DNA of 64,000 nucleotides from Limisphaera sp026417315 (GCF_049537125.1 NZ_JBMVQY010000001.1:310001-374000); one strand, 5' to 3'; positions 17,729 through 26,417 are shown, counted from the stretch's first letter. Notes: generated by a model not told the origin, from the letters alone. Program-made: numbers and translations.

Positions 17729-18860
17729 GAAGGTGACAACGTCGGACGGATCCGCGACCCAGCCGGGTCGCGAAACGTTCGTGTTGAATCTGGGGCCGCA
17801 ACATCCGGCCACGCACGGGGTGTTGCGGGTCAAGCTGACCATGGACGGGGAATACATTCTGGAGGCCGAGCCCGTCTGTGGGTACATCCACCGAATGCAC
17901 GAAAAAATGGGCGAAAACCGCACCTACGCCCAGTTCCTCCCCAACACCAGCCGCATCGACTACCTCTCGGCCATGCACTACACCCACGCCTGGGTGGCGG
18001 TGGTGGAAAAGGCCGCCGGGATCGAAGTGCCGCCGCGGGCCGAGTACATCCGGGTGATCACTTCCGAGCTGAACCGCATTTCCAGTCACCTGGTCTGGTT
18101 CGGCGCCTTCTTGCTGGACCTGGGCGGGTTTACTCCGCTGCTTTACGCGTTCGACGACCGCGAGAAGATTCTGGATCTGCTGGAGGGGATCACCGGGGCC
18201 CGGCTGACCTACTGCTACTATCGTTTCGGGGGCCTGTACAACGACGTGGACGAGGCGTTTCTCAACGGCACCCGTGAGTTCGTCCCGTACATGCGCAAAC
18301 GTCTGGAGATGTACCACAAGCTGGTCACCGACAACGTCATCCTGCGCAAACGCCTGGAGGGCATCGGACCGATCAGCGTCGAGTTGTGTCGCAAGTACGG
18401 CGCCACCGGACCGGTCCTGCGCGGTTCCGGGGTCCCGGCCGATGTCCGGCGTACCGAGCCCTACTCGGTGTATCCGGAACTGGAATTCGACATCCCCACC
18501 CATCCGGAGGGCGACTGCATGGCCCGATACCTGGTGCGCATGGAAGAAATGGCCCAGAGTTTGCGCATCATCGAGCAGGCCCTCCAACGATTGCCGGACG
18601 GTCCCTATCGTAATCCCAAGGTGCCCAAAACCATCAAACCCCCGCCCGGCGACTATTACTTTGCCGTGGAAGCCGCCCGGGGACGGTTTGCGGTGCGGCT
18701 GGTCAGTGACGGCTCCGAAATCCCCTATCGTGTGCGCCTGCGCACGCCGTCGTTTGGCAACCTGAGCCTGTTCGGCGAGGCGGTGCGCGGGATGTTGTTA
18801 CCGGACGCCCTGGCGCTCCTGGGCAGTTTGGATCTGGTGATCCCTGACATCGACCGATGA
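17718..18860 (+). CDS. nuoD: NADH-quinone oxidoreductase subunit D
   Basis: This 380-residue, 49-kDa subunit starts at a GTG (17718) inside the end of nuoC. The family opening is clear (NLGPQHPATHGVLR, with the quinone-site His), followed by CGYIHRMHEKM, SELNRISSHLVWFG and the C-terminal DLVIPDIDR. It forms the quinone-reduction chamber together with NuoB. The conserved core looks intact, with no obvious loss of catalytic residues. Its stop overlaps the ATG of a 44-codon mini-ORF, and not nuoH directly. Confidence 0.97.
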   Translation: MLLEKVTTSDGSATQPGRETFVLNLGPQHPATHGVLRVKLTMDGEYILEAEPVCGYIHRMHEKMGENRTYAQFLPNTSRIDYLSAMHYTHAWVAVVEKAAGIEVPPRAEYIRVITSELNRISSHLVWFGAFLLDLGGFTPLLYAFDDREKILDLLEGITGARLTYCYYRFGGLYNDVDEAFLNGTREFVPYMRKRLEMYHKLVTDNVILRKRLEGIGPISVELCRKYGATGPVLRGSGVPADVRRTEPYSVYPELEFDIPTHPEGDCMARYLVRMEEMAQSLRIIEQALQRLPDGPYRNPKVPKTIKPPPGDYYFAVEAARGRFAVRLVSDGSEIPYRVRLRTPSFGNLSLFGEAVRGMLLPDALALLGSLDLVIPDIDR

Positions 18861-18991
18861 ACGCCGTCGCGCTCAACCCGGATATGGGATGGATGCCGCG
18901 CCCCGCCGACGTCGAGGCGCCGGGGCTGGCCCGTACGGCTGCCAGCGCCCGGGGGGACACCGTGACGGTTCCGGAAAGGAGGTGGCCATGA
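18857..18991 (+). CDS. 44-residue mini-ORF between nuoD and nuoH
   Basis: An ATG at 18857 overlaps the nuoD stop (ATGA). The frame runs 44 codons and ends in TGA at 18989-18991, overlapping the nuoH ATG at 18988, again as ATGA. The predicted peptide begins MNAVALNPDMGWMPRPADVE, is Ala/Arg/Pro-rich and has no transmembrane segment. Double four-base overlap is exactly how the other genes of this operon are joined, so it may be translated and carry ribosomes from nuoD to nuoH. A strong Shine-Dalgarno for nuoH (AAAGGAGG, 18975-18982) lies inside it. It could still be a chance frame; I know no family that it matches. Confidence 0.4.
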   Translation: MNAVALNPDMGWMPRPADVEAPGLARTAASARGDTVTVPERRWP

Positions 18992-19977
18992 CCCTGCCCG
19001 AACCCTGGCGGCTGTTGGCCTACCTGGTGGGGATCCTGGGCTTTGTGGGATTGAACGCGGCCTACCTGGTGTGGGTGGAACGGAAAGCGGCCGGCCGGTT
19101 CCAACGCCGGCCGGGCCCCACGGAGGTCGGTCCGGCCGGGCTGTTGCAACCCATCGCCGACGCTTTGAAGCTGCTGAGCAAGCAGGTGCTGGTGCCGCCC
19201 GAGGCCGACCGGCTGCTGTTTCGCCTGGCGCCGCTGCTGGTGATGGCGCCGGCGTTGATCTGCCTGGCCACCATTCCCTTCGGGGCACGTCTCGGCGCCC
19301 GCGATTTCCACCTGGGTTTGTTGCTTGTGTTTGCCTTCGGGGCCATCAATGTCCTGGCCCTGATGATCGGCGGCTGGTCCTCGCGGAACAAATACGCCAT
19401 CATCTCCGCCGCGCGGGTGGTCTCCCAGAACGTGGCCTACGAGGTGCCCATGCTCCTGGTGGTCATCACCCTGCTGATGATCACGGGCACCACCAACTTG
19501 CGCGAGATTGTCGAGCAACAGACGGGCGGCTTCTGGCGATGGAACATCCTGCGCCTGCTGAGCAATCCGCTGATGCCCGTCACTTTTGTCATCTTCTTCA
19601 TCTGTCTGCTGGCCGAGACCAACCGGGCGCCGTTCGACATGGCGGAGGCGGAGAGCGAACTGGTGGCGGGGGCCTTCACCGAGTACGCCGGCATGGGGTT
19701 CGGCGTCTTCTTCATGGCCGAGTATGCCAACATCGTCGTGGGCTGTGCCGTGGCCACCGTCCTGTTTTTCGGCGGTTGGGACAGTCCCATCGGCCTCGGT
19801 TCGGGTCTGTTTTGGTTTTTGCTGAAACTGTATCTGCTCGTATTCACGGTGATCTGGGTGCGCTGGACGTTTCCCCGCACGCAGTTCTACCGGTTGTTGA
19901 ATCTGTCGTGGAAAACCCTCATTCCCATCTCCCTGGGCACGCTGATGCTCACGGCGGTGATGCTGAAACTCTTCTGA
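18988..19977 (+). CDS. nuoH: NADH-quinone oxidoreductase subunit H
   Basis: This 329-residue membrane subunit has about eight or nine helices. The ATG at 18988 is preceded by AAAGGAGG at five bases, the best ribosome-binding site in the operon. The signatures VWVERKAAGRFQRRPGP, YAIISAARVVSQNVAYEVP and LAETNRAPFDMAEAESELVAG mark NuoH/ND1, which lines the quinone tunnel and starts the charged axis of the membrane arm. The acidic residues of that axis in the AEAESELVAG segment are present. Confidence 0.97.
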   Translation: MTLPEPWRLLAYLVGILGFVGLNAAYLVWVERKAAGRFQRRPGPTEVGPAGLLQPIADALKLLSKQVLVPPEADRLLFRLAPLLVMAPALICLATIPFGARLGARDFHLGLLLVFAFGAINVLALMIGGWSSRNKYAIISAARVVSQNVAYEVPMLLVVITLLMITGTTNLREIVEQQTGGFWRWNILRLLSNPLMPVTFVIFFICLLAETNRAPFDMAEAESELVAGAFTEYAGMGFGVFFMAEYANIVVGCAVATVLFFGGWDSPIGLGSGLFWFLLKLYLLVFTVIWVRWTFPRTQFYRLLNLSWKTLIPISLGTLMLTAVMLKLF

Positions 19978-19979
19978 CC

Positions 19980-20429
19980 ATGGGGCGCGCCATCCGAGAA
20001 CTGTGGACGGGATTCAAGAGCCTGCTGGTGGGCATGGGCATCACCCTGCGCCAGTTTTTCCGGCCCACGGTGAACGTCCCCTACCCTTACCGGACGCTGC
20101 CGATTTCTCCGCGGTATCGCGGGCACATTGTCCTGGTCCGCGACCCGCAGACGGGTCGTGCCCTTTGCATCGCCTGCAAGTCCTGCGAAAAGGCCTGTCC
20201 CAGCGATTGCATTGTGGTGGAAGGGATCAAACGGGAGGGGGAAAAGCGCAAGTCGGTCACCGAGTTCAAACTGGACTTCACGCGGTGCAGTCTGTGCGGT
20301 TCGTGCGTGGAGGTCTGCCCGGTGGACGCCATCACCTTCTCCAAACAATACAATCTGGCCAGCACCACCAAGACGGCCTTTTATCAAATTGACCTTTACC
20401 AGCAGGTCATGGAGGGGAGCGAGCAATGA
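19980..20429 (+). CDS. nuoI: NADH-quinone oxidoreductase subunit I
   Basis: This 149-residue ferredoxin-like subunit carries two 4Fe-4S clusters (N6a and N6b). Both motifs are complete: CIACKSCEKACP and CSLCGSCVEVCP, each followed by a C-terminal CP. The N terminus has the amphipathic helix that lies along the membrane (GFKSLLVGMGITLRQFF). It relays electrons toward NuoB. It starts two bases after the nuoH stop and overlaps nuoJ by ATGA. Confidence 0.97.
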   Translation: MGRAIRELWTGFKSLLVGMGITLRQFFRPTVNVPYPYRTLPISPRYRGHIVLVRDPQTGRALCIACKSCEKACPSDCIVVEGIKREGEKRKSVTEFKLDFTRCSLCGSCVEVCPVDAITFSKQYNLASTTKTAFYQIDLYQQVMEGSEQ

Positions 20430-20959
20430 GCGGGATGCCGGGAGCGGAACGGATCGTGCAGGCCATGTTCGGCCTGGCCCTTCTGACCACCGTGGCGGGG
20501 GCGATCCTGGCGGTGGCCACGCGACGGATCATTCGCAGCGTGTGCGGCCTGGCGCTCTGTTGCCTGGGGCTGGCCGGGCTGTATTACTTCCTGGAAAGTC
20601 CCTTTCTGACCCTGATGGAGATTCTCATCTACATCGGGGCCGTGTGCGTCACCATTGTCTTTGCCGTGATGCTGGCCGAGCCGGATGAATTGCCGCCGGC
20701 TGAAAGTCGCCGGGCGGCCCGCGCCTGGGGAGCCATCGCCGGCACTCTCGGGGTCCTGCTGTTTGCCGGCCTGAGCTGGTTGGTGCGGCATCATCCATGG
20801 CCGTCGCCCCCCCACCGCCTTCGGGACGGTACGCTGCACGACCTCGGCGTGGCGCTTTTGACGACCTACGGCTTCGCTTTCGAACTGATCTCGGTCGTGT
20901 TGGTGGTGGCCATTCTGGGCGCCTTGCTGGTGGCCCGATACGGGAGGACCCGACCATGA
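20426..20959 (+). CDS. nuoJ: NADH-quinone oxidoreductase subunit J
   Basis: This 177-residue membrane subunit has five predicted helices. The NuoJ/ND6 signature is present: ALCCLGLAGLYYFLESPFL, then MEILIYIGAVCVTIVFAVML (the pi-bulge helix region). It connects NuoH and NuoK and undergoes the helix rotation thought to link quinone chemistry to pumping. It overlaps nuoI and nuoK by four bases each. Confidence 0.95.
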   Translation: MSGMPGAERIVQAMFGLALLTTVAGAILAVATRRIIRSVCGLALCCLGLAGLYYFLESPFLTLMEILIYIGAVCVTIVFAVMLAEPDELPPAESRRAARAWGAIAGTLGVLLFAGLSWLVRHHPWPSPPHRLRDGTLHDLGVALLTTYGFAFELISVVLVVAILGALLVARYGRTRP

Positions 20960-21276
20960 CGCTCGACTATCGACAGCCCGATCCATATCTGCTCACGGCG
21001 GTGTTTTTGCTGGCGTGTGGTTTGTTCGGACTGATCCGGCGCCGCACCCTGATCGGCATGTTGATCGCCGGGGAACTCATCTTTTCGGCGGCGGCGCTGA
21101 ATTTCGTGGCGGTCAACCGGTTCTATGTCGCGGATCCCACCGTGGGACAGGTGTTCGTCCTGTTCATCATGGGTCTGGCGGCGGCGGAGGTCTCCCTGGC
21201 CCTGAGCATCATCATCGGGGTCTACCGCAACTACCGATCCATCGGCGCCAGGGAACTTTCCGAACTGCAGGGCTGA
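20956..21276 (+). CDS. nuoK: NADH-quinone oxidoreductase subunit K
   Basis: This 106-residue protein has three helices and the NuoK/ND4L/MrpC pattern: GLIRRRTLIGMLIAGELIF and later FVLFIMGLAAAEVSLALSII. The buried glutamates in the GELIF and AAAEVSL helices, part of the proton path next to the antiporter subunits, are both present. It precedes the first MrpD-like subunit by four bases. Confidence 0.95.
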   Translation: MTLDYRQPDPYLLTAVFLLACGLFGLIRRRTLIGMLIAGELIFSAAALNFVAVNRFYVADPTVGQVFVLFIMGLAAAEVSLALSIIIGVYRNYRSIGARELSELQG

Positions 21277-21280
21277 AGCC

Positions 21281-22756
21281 ATGGAGGTCATCCAAGAGCC
21301 GCGACTGTTCTGGGCGCTACTGGCGCCCCTGGTCGGCGCCGGCCTGGTGATGGCGACCGGACGGCGCCCGAATCTTCGGGAGGCCTGCTCCTTCCTGGCG
21401 GCGGCGGCGTTGTTCGGTCTGGTGGCCTCCCTCCTGCCGGCGGTGCTGCAGGGCCGTATCCTGCGCCTGACCCTGCTGCCGTTGTTGCCCGGCCTCAGCC
21501 TGGCGCTGCGGGCCGACGCGCTCTCGATGATCTTTGCGTTGAGCGCCTCCTTTCTCTGGATGGTGACCGTGTTTTATTCGGCCGGTTACATGCGCGGCCT
21601 GCAGGAGCATTGTCAGACGCGGTTCAATGTTTGTTTTGCCCTGGCCCTGTTCGGGGCCATTGGATGCGCGTTTGCCGACAATCTGCTGACCCTCTACCTC
21701 TTTTACGAGGTGGTCAGCATCACCACGTATCCCCTGGTGGCGCATCATCAGGACGACGAGGGGTACGAAGGGGGCCGGAAGTATCTCGTGTATTTGACGG
21801 GCACGGCCAAGGCGTTGCTGTTGCCGGCTCTGGTGGTTGTGTATGTCCTCTGTGGCACGCTCGACTTTGCCACCACGGCCGGCCCCGGCATCCTGCCCGC
21901 GGACGTTTCCCGCGTGCTCCAGACCGGCTTGTACCTTGCCTTCCTGCTCGGGTTCGCGAAGAACGGGGTGATGCCGTTGCACCACTGGCTGCCGGGAGCG
22001 ATGGTGGCCCCCACCCCGGTCAGTGCCCTGCTGCATGCGGTGGCGGTGGTCAAGGTGGGCGTCTTTTCGACGGTGCGGGTGATGCTGCATGTGTTCGGTC
22101 TGGAGCGAATCGCCGATTTGGGCCTGGCCCTGCCCACGGCCTGGTTCGTGTCGGCGACCATCCTGCTGGCCTCCGTGATCGCCCTGACCCAGGACAATCT
22201 CAAGCTCCGGCTGGCCTACAGCACCGTCAGCCAGCTATCCTACATCATTCTGGGCGTTGCGCTGCTCACCCCGTCCGGGATCGAGGGCGGCCTGTTTCAC
22301 ATTGCCGCGCATGCGTTCGGAAAGATCACGCTGTTCTTCTGTGCCGGGGCCATTTACGTGGCCAGCCACCGCAAGAACATCTCCGAGATGCGCGGCCTGG
22401 GACGGGTCATGCCCTGGACGTTCGGCGCGTTTGCGCTGGCGGCTCTGAGCATGATCGGGGCGCCTCCCGTGGGGGGCTTCGTTTCGAAGTGGTCCCTGCT
22501 GTTGGGTGCCTGGGAGGCGGGATCGCTCGGGATCATGGCCGTGTTGTTGACCAGCACGCTGCTGAATGCCGCGTATTTCGCCCCGGTGGTGTATCAGGCG
22601 TTTTTCGGAGAGCCACCGGCCGCGCAGGAGCCGCATCCGCATGGGGAGGCGTCGCCCGCCATGGTGATCCCGCTGGTGCTCACCGCGCTGATCTCCGTGG
22701 CTCTGGGGTTCTATCCGGATTGGATCCTGAATCTGACCCAGCGTGTGTTGCCATGA
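21281..22756 (+). CDS. MrpD-like antiporter subunit of complex I (first copy)
   Basis: This 491-residue polytopic protein belongs to the antiporter-like superfamily (NuoL/M/N, MrpA/D). It resembles the MrpD (monovalent cation/proton antiporter subunit D) branch more than classical NuoL. The pump residues are present: Glu143 in LFYEVVSITTYPL (helix 5), Lys227 in GFAKNGVMPLHHWLPGA (helix 7) and Lys258 in the next helix (ALLHAVAVVKVG). It lacks the long C-terminal lateral helix of NuoL and ends after a final membrane segment. It takes the operon position where nuoL normally stands and is joined by ATGA to the small protein gene that follows. I infer that it is a structural, proton-pumping part of this complex I. 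Confidence 0.85.
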   Translation: MEVIQEPRLFWALLAPLVGAGLVMATGRRPNLREACSFLAAAALFGLVASLLPAVLQGRILRLTLLPLLPGLSLALRADALSMIFALSASFLWMVTVFYSAGYMRGLQEHCQTRFNVCFALALFGAIGCAFADNLLTLYLFYEVVSITTYPLVAHHQDDEGYEGGRKYLVYLTGTAKALLLPALVVVYVLCGTLDFATTAGPGILPADVSRVLQTGLYLAFLLGFAKNGVMPLHHWLPGAMVAPTPVSALLHAVAVVKVGVFSTVRVMLHVFGLERIADLGLALPTAWFVSATILLASVIALTQDNLKLRLAYSTVSQLSYIILGVALLTPSGIEGGLFHIAAHAFGKITLFFCAGAIYVASHRKNISEMRGLGRVMPWTFGAFALAALSMIGAPPVGGFVSKWSLLLGAWEAGSLGIMAVLLTSTLLNAAYFAPVVYQAFFGEPPAAQEPHPHGEASPAMVIPLVLTALISVALGFYPDWILNLTQRVLP

Positions 22757-23013
22757 ACCTGGTTCTTTTCCTTGCCTGGTTGCGCCGTCACCTGCGCCGC
22801 GTGGTGCAGGGCAGTTGTCTGTTGTTGGCGCTGTTGGTGATTGTGGACGCGATCCCGGGCGTGGTGAACAAGGAGCACGCTCACACCGCGGTGGAACGGT
22901 GGCCGGGGTTCTGGGCGGTGTTCGGCTTTCTCGGGTGCGTCCTTCTGATCGTGGTTTCCAAGTGGCTGGGGCACGCCGGCATCATGCAGCGGGAGGACTA
23001 CTACGATGAATGA
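22753..23013 (+). CDS. Small two-helix membrane protein of the nuo/MrpD cluster
   Basis: This 86-residue protein is joined to both neighbours: the ATG at 22753 overlaps the previous stop and its own end overlaps the next start by 8 bp. It has two hydrophobic helices (CLLLALLVIVDAIPG and FWAVFGFLGCVLLIVVSKWL) and a polar tail ending REDYYDE. From memory, small proteins with an FYA-YGF-like second helix and a REDYYD tail accompany MrpD-type subunits in several complex I-like clusters, so this is probably a conserved accessory subunit. I cannot name a family accession. It could fill the interface between the two MrpD-like subunits, as small Mrp subunits do. Confidence 0.7.
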   Translation: MNLVLFLAWLRRHLRRVVQGSCLLLALLVIVDAIPGVVNKEHAHTAVERWPGFWAVFGFLGCVLLIVVSKWLGHAGIMQREDYYDE

Positions 23014-24787
23014 CTTCTGGCTGCATCCCTCGTGGATCCTGTTGGGAGGCGCGGCGCTGTTGTCGGTGTTTCCGCGGCGTTGGATACCCGCGTGGCTGAT
23101 GGCGGTCCCGCTTCTCACCTTCGCCCGGGTATTGACGCTGACGCCGGGGGAGTTCGGGCAGGTGGACGCCCTGGGGTTCACGCTGGTCTTCGGGCGCGTG
23201 GACGCGCTGAGTCGGCTTTTTGCCTACATCATGGCGCTGATGACCGGCGTGGCGACCCTGTACGGGTTGCACGTGCGCGAACGCGGGCAACACGTGGCCG
23301 CGTGGACCTATGCGGCCGGGTCGCTGGGGGCGATCCTGGCCGGTGACCTGCTTACGCTGTTCCTGTTTTGGGAATTGATGGCCCTGGCCTCCGTGTTTTT
23401 GATCTGGTACCGGCGCACCCGGCATTCCCTGGAGGCGGGTTATCGCTATCTTCTGGTGCACCTGGCCGGCGGGGTGAGTTTGCTGGCGGGGATCATCTGG
23501 CACTTCGGCCGCACCGGAAGTCTGGCCTTCGAGGGGTTCGACGTGGCCTCGCCCGGCCCGGCCCAGTGGTTGATTCTGGTCGGTTTCCTGTTGAATGCGG
23601 CCGTACCGCCGCTGCATGCCTGGCTTCCGGATGCCTATGCCGAGGGCACGTTCAACGGGTCGGTGTTCCTCAGTGCCCTGACCACCAAGACCGCCGTGTA
23701 CGCGTTGTGTCGGGGGTTTGCCGGGCTGGAGGTGCTGGTGCCCCTGGGAGTGATCATGGCGCTGTACGGCGTGGTCTATGCCGTCCTGGAGAACGACTGT
23801 CGTCGGTTGCTGGCCTATCACATCATCAGCCAGGTGGGATACATGGTGGCCGGCGTGGGCATCGGCACGGAACTGGCCATCAACGGAGCCTGTGCCCATG
23901 CGTTCGCCCACATCCTGTACAAGGGGCTTCTCTTCATGGGGTGCGGGGCCGTGCTCCACATGACGGGCCAGAGCAAGTTCACGGAGCTGGGCGGGCTGTG
24001 GGAAAAGATGCCCTGGGCATTCGTGTTCACGCTGGTGGGGGGTCTTTCGATTTCGGCCTTCCCGTTGTTCAGCGGGTTTGTCAGCAAGTCGATGGTGGTG
24101 GCCGCAGCGTTCGAGGATCACCGGGCGCTGGCGGCTTTTCTTCTCATGCTGGCGTCCGTGGGCACGTTTCTCCATACGGGACTGAAGGTGCCCTATTTCA
24201 TCTGGTTCGGAAAGAACCGGTGCCGACCCGAGACCTGGGAACGCGCCCGGGAGGCACCCTGGAACATGAACCTGGCGATGGCCGTGGCTTCGTTCCTGTG
24301 CATCTTCATCGGCACCTACACGCCCTATCTCTATTCGATGCTGCCCCACCCGGTGCACTATGAACCGTACACCGCCTATCATGTTTCCGAGACGCTCCAG
24401 CTCCTCCTGTTCACCGCCGTGGGGTTCTTTCTGTTGCTCCGGAAACTGGAACCCGAGGCGACGATCAGTTTGGACATGGACTGGTTTTACCGGATGGGCG
24501 GGCGTGTGTTCCTTCGGTGGGCCCGACATCCGGTGCGCACCTGGGATGACCGGCTCTCGGAATGTTACCGGCGGTGCGGGCTGGCCGGTTTGAAGGTGGT
24601 GGCGGGCTGGGTGCGGGCCTTCGATCAGGTGGTGATCGACGGGCTGGTGGACGGGCTGGCGGTGCGCATCGGCTGGGTGGGGAGCCGGCTGCGGACGCTC
24701 CAGCGGGGTCCCGTGCAGGAGAGTCTGACGGTGGGCCTGGCCGTGCTGACGGCAGGGGTGTTGTTGGTGTGGTGGTTGTGGCGTTGA
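23006..24787 (+). CDS. MrpD-like antiporter subunit of complex I (second copy, NuoL-like C terminus)
   Basis: This is a 593-residue antiporter-like subunit. The helix 5 Glu is present (Glu123 in LFLFWELMALASV), as is the helix 8 Lys (Lys228 in SALTTKTAVYAL). The helix 7 position before PPLHAWLPDAY is Asn197, where NuoM, NuoN and the first copy have Lys. After the last core helix come about 110 residues (LDMDWFYRMGGRVFLRW, VVIDGLVDGLA, LRTLQRGPVQ) and a final helix. That pattern strongly recalls the lateral-helix extension of NuoL, which clamps the membrane arm. I infer that it is the distal subunit replacing NuoL. It starts 8 bp inside the preceding small gene. Confidence 0.85.
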   Translation: MNDFWLHPSWILLGGAALLSVFPRRWIPAWLMAVPLLTFARVLTLTPGEFGQVDALGFTLVFGRVDALSRLFAYIMALMTGVATLYGLHVRERGQHVAAWTYAAGSLGAILAGDLLTLFLFWELMALASVFLIWYRRTRHSLEAGYRYLLVHLAGGVSLLAGIIWHFGRTGSLAFEGFDVASPGPAQWLILVGFLLNAAVPPLHAWLPDAYAEGTFNGSVFLSALTTKTAVYALCRGFAGLEVLVPLGVIMALYGVVYAVLENDCRRLLAYHIISQVGYMVAGVGIGTELAINGACAHAFAHILYKGLLFMGCGAVLHMTGQSKFTELGGLWEKMPWAFVFTLVGGLSISAFPLFSGFVSKSMVVAAAFEDHRALAAFLLMLASVGTFLHTGLKVPYFIWFGKNRCRPETWERAREAPWNMNLAMAVASFLCIFIGTYTPYLYSMLPHPVHYEPYTAYHVSETLQLLLFTAVGFFLLLRKLEPEATISLDMDWFYRMGGRVFLRWARHPVRTWDDRLSECYRRCGLAGLKVVAGWVRAFDQVVIDGLVDGLAVRIGWVGSRLRTLQRGPVQESLTVGLAVLTAGVLLVWWLWR

Positions 24788-24794
24788 GGGATCC

Positions 24795-26417
24795 ATGGAA
24801 CTCCAGTTCTCCCAGGAAACCGTTCCCGTGCTGCGGGTGTTGATCTTCGGTCCGCTCGCGGCCGCCCTGCTTCTGGCGGTGCTGCGCCGGGAGTCGTGGA
24901 TCCGTGCGGGTGCGCTGGCCGCCACGCTGGCGCTGGCCGTGTTTTCGCTGAAACTCTGGTGGGGGTTCGACCGCGCCACGGCGGCGTTTCAGTGGGTCGA
25001 GAGGGCGCGATGGATTCCGTGGCTTGGCGCCGAGTATTTCGTGGGGGTGGACGGCATCAGTGTTTGTCTGGTGCTGCTGACCACCTTGTTGATGCCGTTG
25101 TGTGTGTTGTGTTCGTGGCGATACATCACGAGCCGGGTCAAGGAGTTCTTTGTGTGTCTGCTGGTGATGGAAAGCGCCATGGTCGGGGTGTTTACCGCTC
25201 TCGATCTGGTGCTGTTTTTCGTGTTTTGGGAGGCGATGCTGATCCCGATGGCGCTGTTGATCGGGATCTGGGGCGGGCCGCGCCGGGTTTATGCGGCGCT
25301 GAAATTCTTCCTGTACACCATGGCGGGTTCGGTGTTCCTGCTGGTCGGCATCGTGGCCCTGTATGTTCGCACCGGGACCTTCTCGGTGCCCGATCTGATG
25401 CTGCACCGGTTCGATTCCGCGTTTCAGTCCTGGGTGTTCCTGGCCTTTGCCTTGTCCTTTGCCGTGAAGGTCCCGATGTTTCCGCTGCATACCTGGTTGC
25501 CGGCGGCGCATGTCGAGGCACCCACGGCGGGCAGTGTGGTTCTGGCCAGCATTCTGCTGAAGATGGGCACTTATGGGTTCCTGCGGTTTTGTCTGCCGCT
25601 GATGCCGGAGGCGACCCGGCAATGGGGCCCGTGGGTGCTGGGGTTGTCGGTGGTGGCCATGGTGTACGGGGCGCTGGCCGCGCTGGCCCAGAGTGACCTG
25701 AAACGCCTGGTGGCCTATTCGAGCGTGGCGCACATGGGATTTGCCACCTTTGGAATCTTTGCCCTGAACCCGGAGGGCATTCAGGGCTCGATGTTGGTGA
25801 TGATCAATCACGGCGTGACCACGGGAGCGTTGTTCATGGCGGTCGGGCTGATCTATGAGCGGTTGCATACGCGCGAACTGGATCGGGCGGCCGGGCTGGG
25901 TCGCCAGATGCCGGTCTTCGCGGCGTTCCTCGGCATCTTTGCCCTGTCCTCCATGGCCTTTCCGGGCACCAACAGTTTCATCGGAGAATGGTTGGTGTTG
26001 ACGGGTGCCGTTCGATGGGTTGGATCCGAGCCGGCCGGATGGATGCTGGGACTGCTGGTCGGGTTCATCCCCGCGGTGGTGCTGGCGGCCGCGTACAACC
26101 TGCGCATGCTGCAGCGCGTGGCTTACGGGAGCCCGCAAAATCCGGATCATCGCGGCATTCCGGACCTCGGTTTGCGCGAGATCGCAATGCTGCTGCCCCT
26201 GCTGGCGGCGGTAGTGTGGATCGGACTTCACCCGCAGCCGGTGCTGCGCATGACCGAGGCCAGCGTCGAACATCTGCTCCGGCGCGCGGAGGTCACGCGT
26301 GTCGGGGACGGTCCATCGGTGGCAAGCCGCGGCCCGGTCCCCGCACAGACGGCCTTCCGCCCCCAGTCCACCGGGCGCGGGACCGGCCTGGCACATGAGA
26401 AGATCCCCGGGTTATGA
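24795..26417 (+). CDS. nuoM: NADH-quinone oxidoreductase subunit M
   Basis: This 540-residue antiporter-like subunit has the full NuoM signature: VGVDGISVCLVLLTTLLMP, FVFWEAMLIPMALLIG (helix 5 Glu), FAVKVPMFPLHTWLPAAHVE (helix 7 Lys) and VVLASILLKMGTYGFLRF (helix 8 Lys). The C-terminal 45 residues are a polar, poorly conserved tail. It pumps one proton per cycle in the standard model. It follows the second MrpD-like gene by 7 bp and overlaps nuoN by ATGA. Confidence 0.96.
   Translation: MELQFSQETVPVLRVLIFGPLAAALLLAVLRRESWIRAGALAATLALAVFSLKLWWGFDRATAAFQWVERARWIPWLGAEYFVGVDGISVCLVLLTTLLMPLCVLCSWRYITSRVKEFFVCLLVMESAMVGVFTALDLVLFFVFWEAMLIPMALLIGIWGGPRRVYAALKFFLYTMAGSVFLLVGIVALYVRTGTFSVPDLMLHRFDSAFQSWVFLAFALSFAVKVPMFPLHTWLPAAHVEAPTAGSVVLASILLKMGTYGFLRFCLPLMPEATRQWGPWVLGLSVVAMVYGALAALAQSDLKRLVAYSSVAHMGFATFGIFALNPEGIQGSMLVMINHGVTTGALFMAVGLIYERLHTRELDRAAGLGRQMPVFAAFLGIFALSSMAFPGTNSFIGEWLVLTGAVRWVGSEPAGWMLGLLVGFIPAVVLAAAYNLRMLQRVAYGSPQNPDHRGIPDLGLREIAMLLPLLAAVVWIGLHPQPVLRMTEASVEHLLRRAEVTRVGDGPSVASRGPVPAQTAFRPQSTGRGTGLAHEKIPGL

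Noticed and set aside
21281..24787. A free-standing Mrp sodium/proton antiporter operon inserted beside nuo
   Set aside because: Only D-type subunits are present; MrpA, B, C, E, F and G are missing, and the genes are joined by overlaps to nuoK upstream and nuoM downstream.
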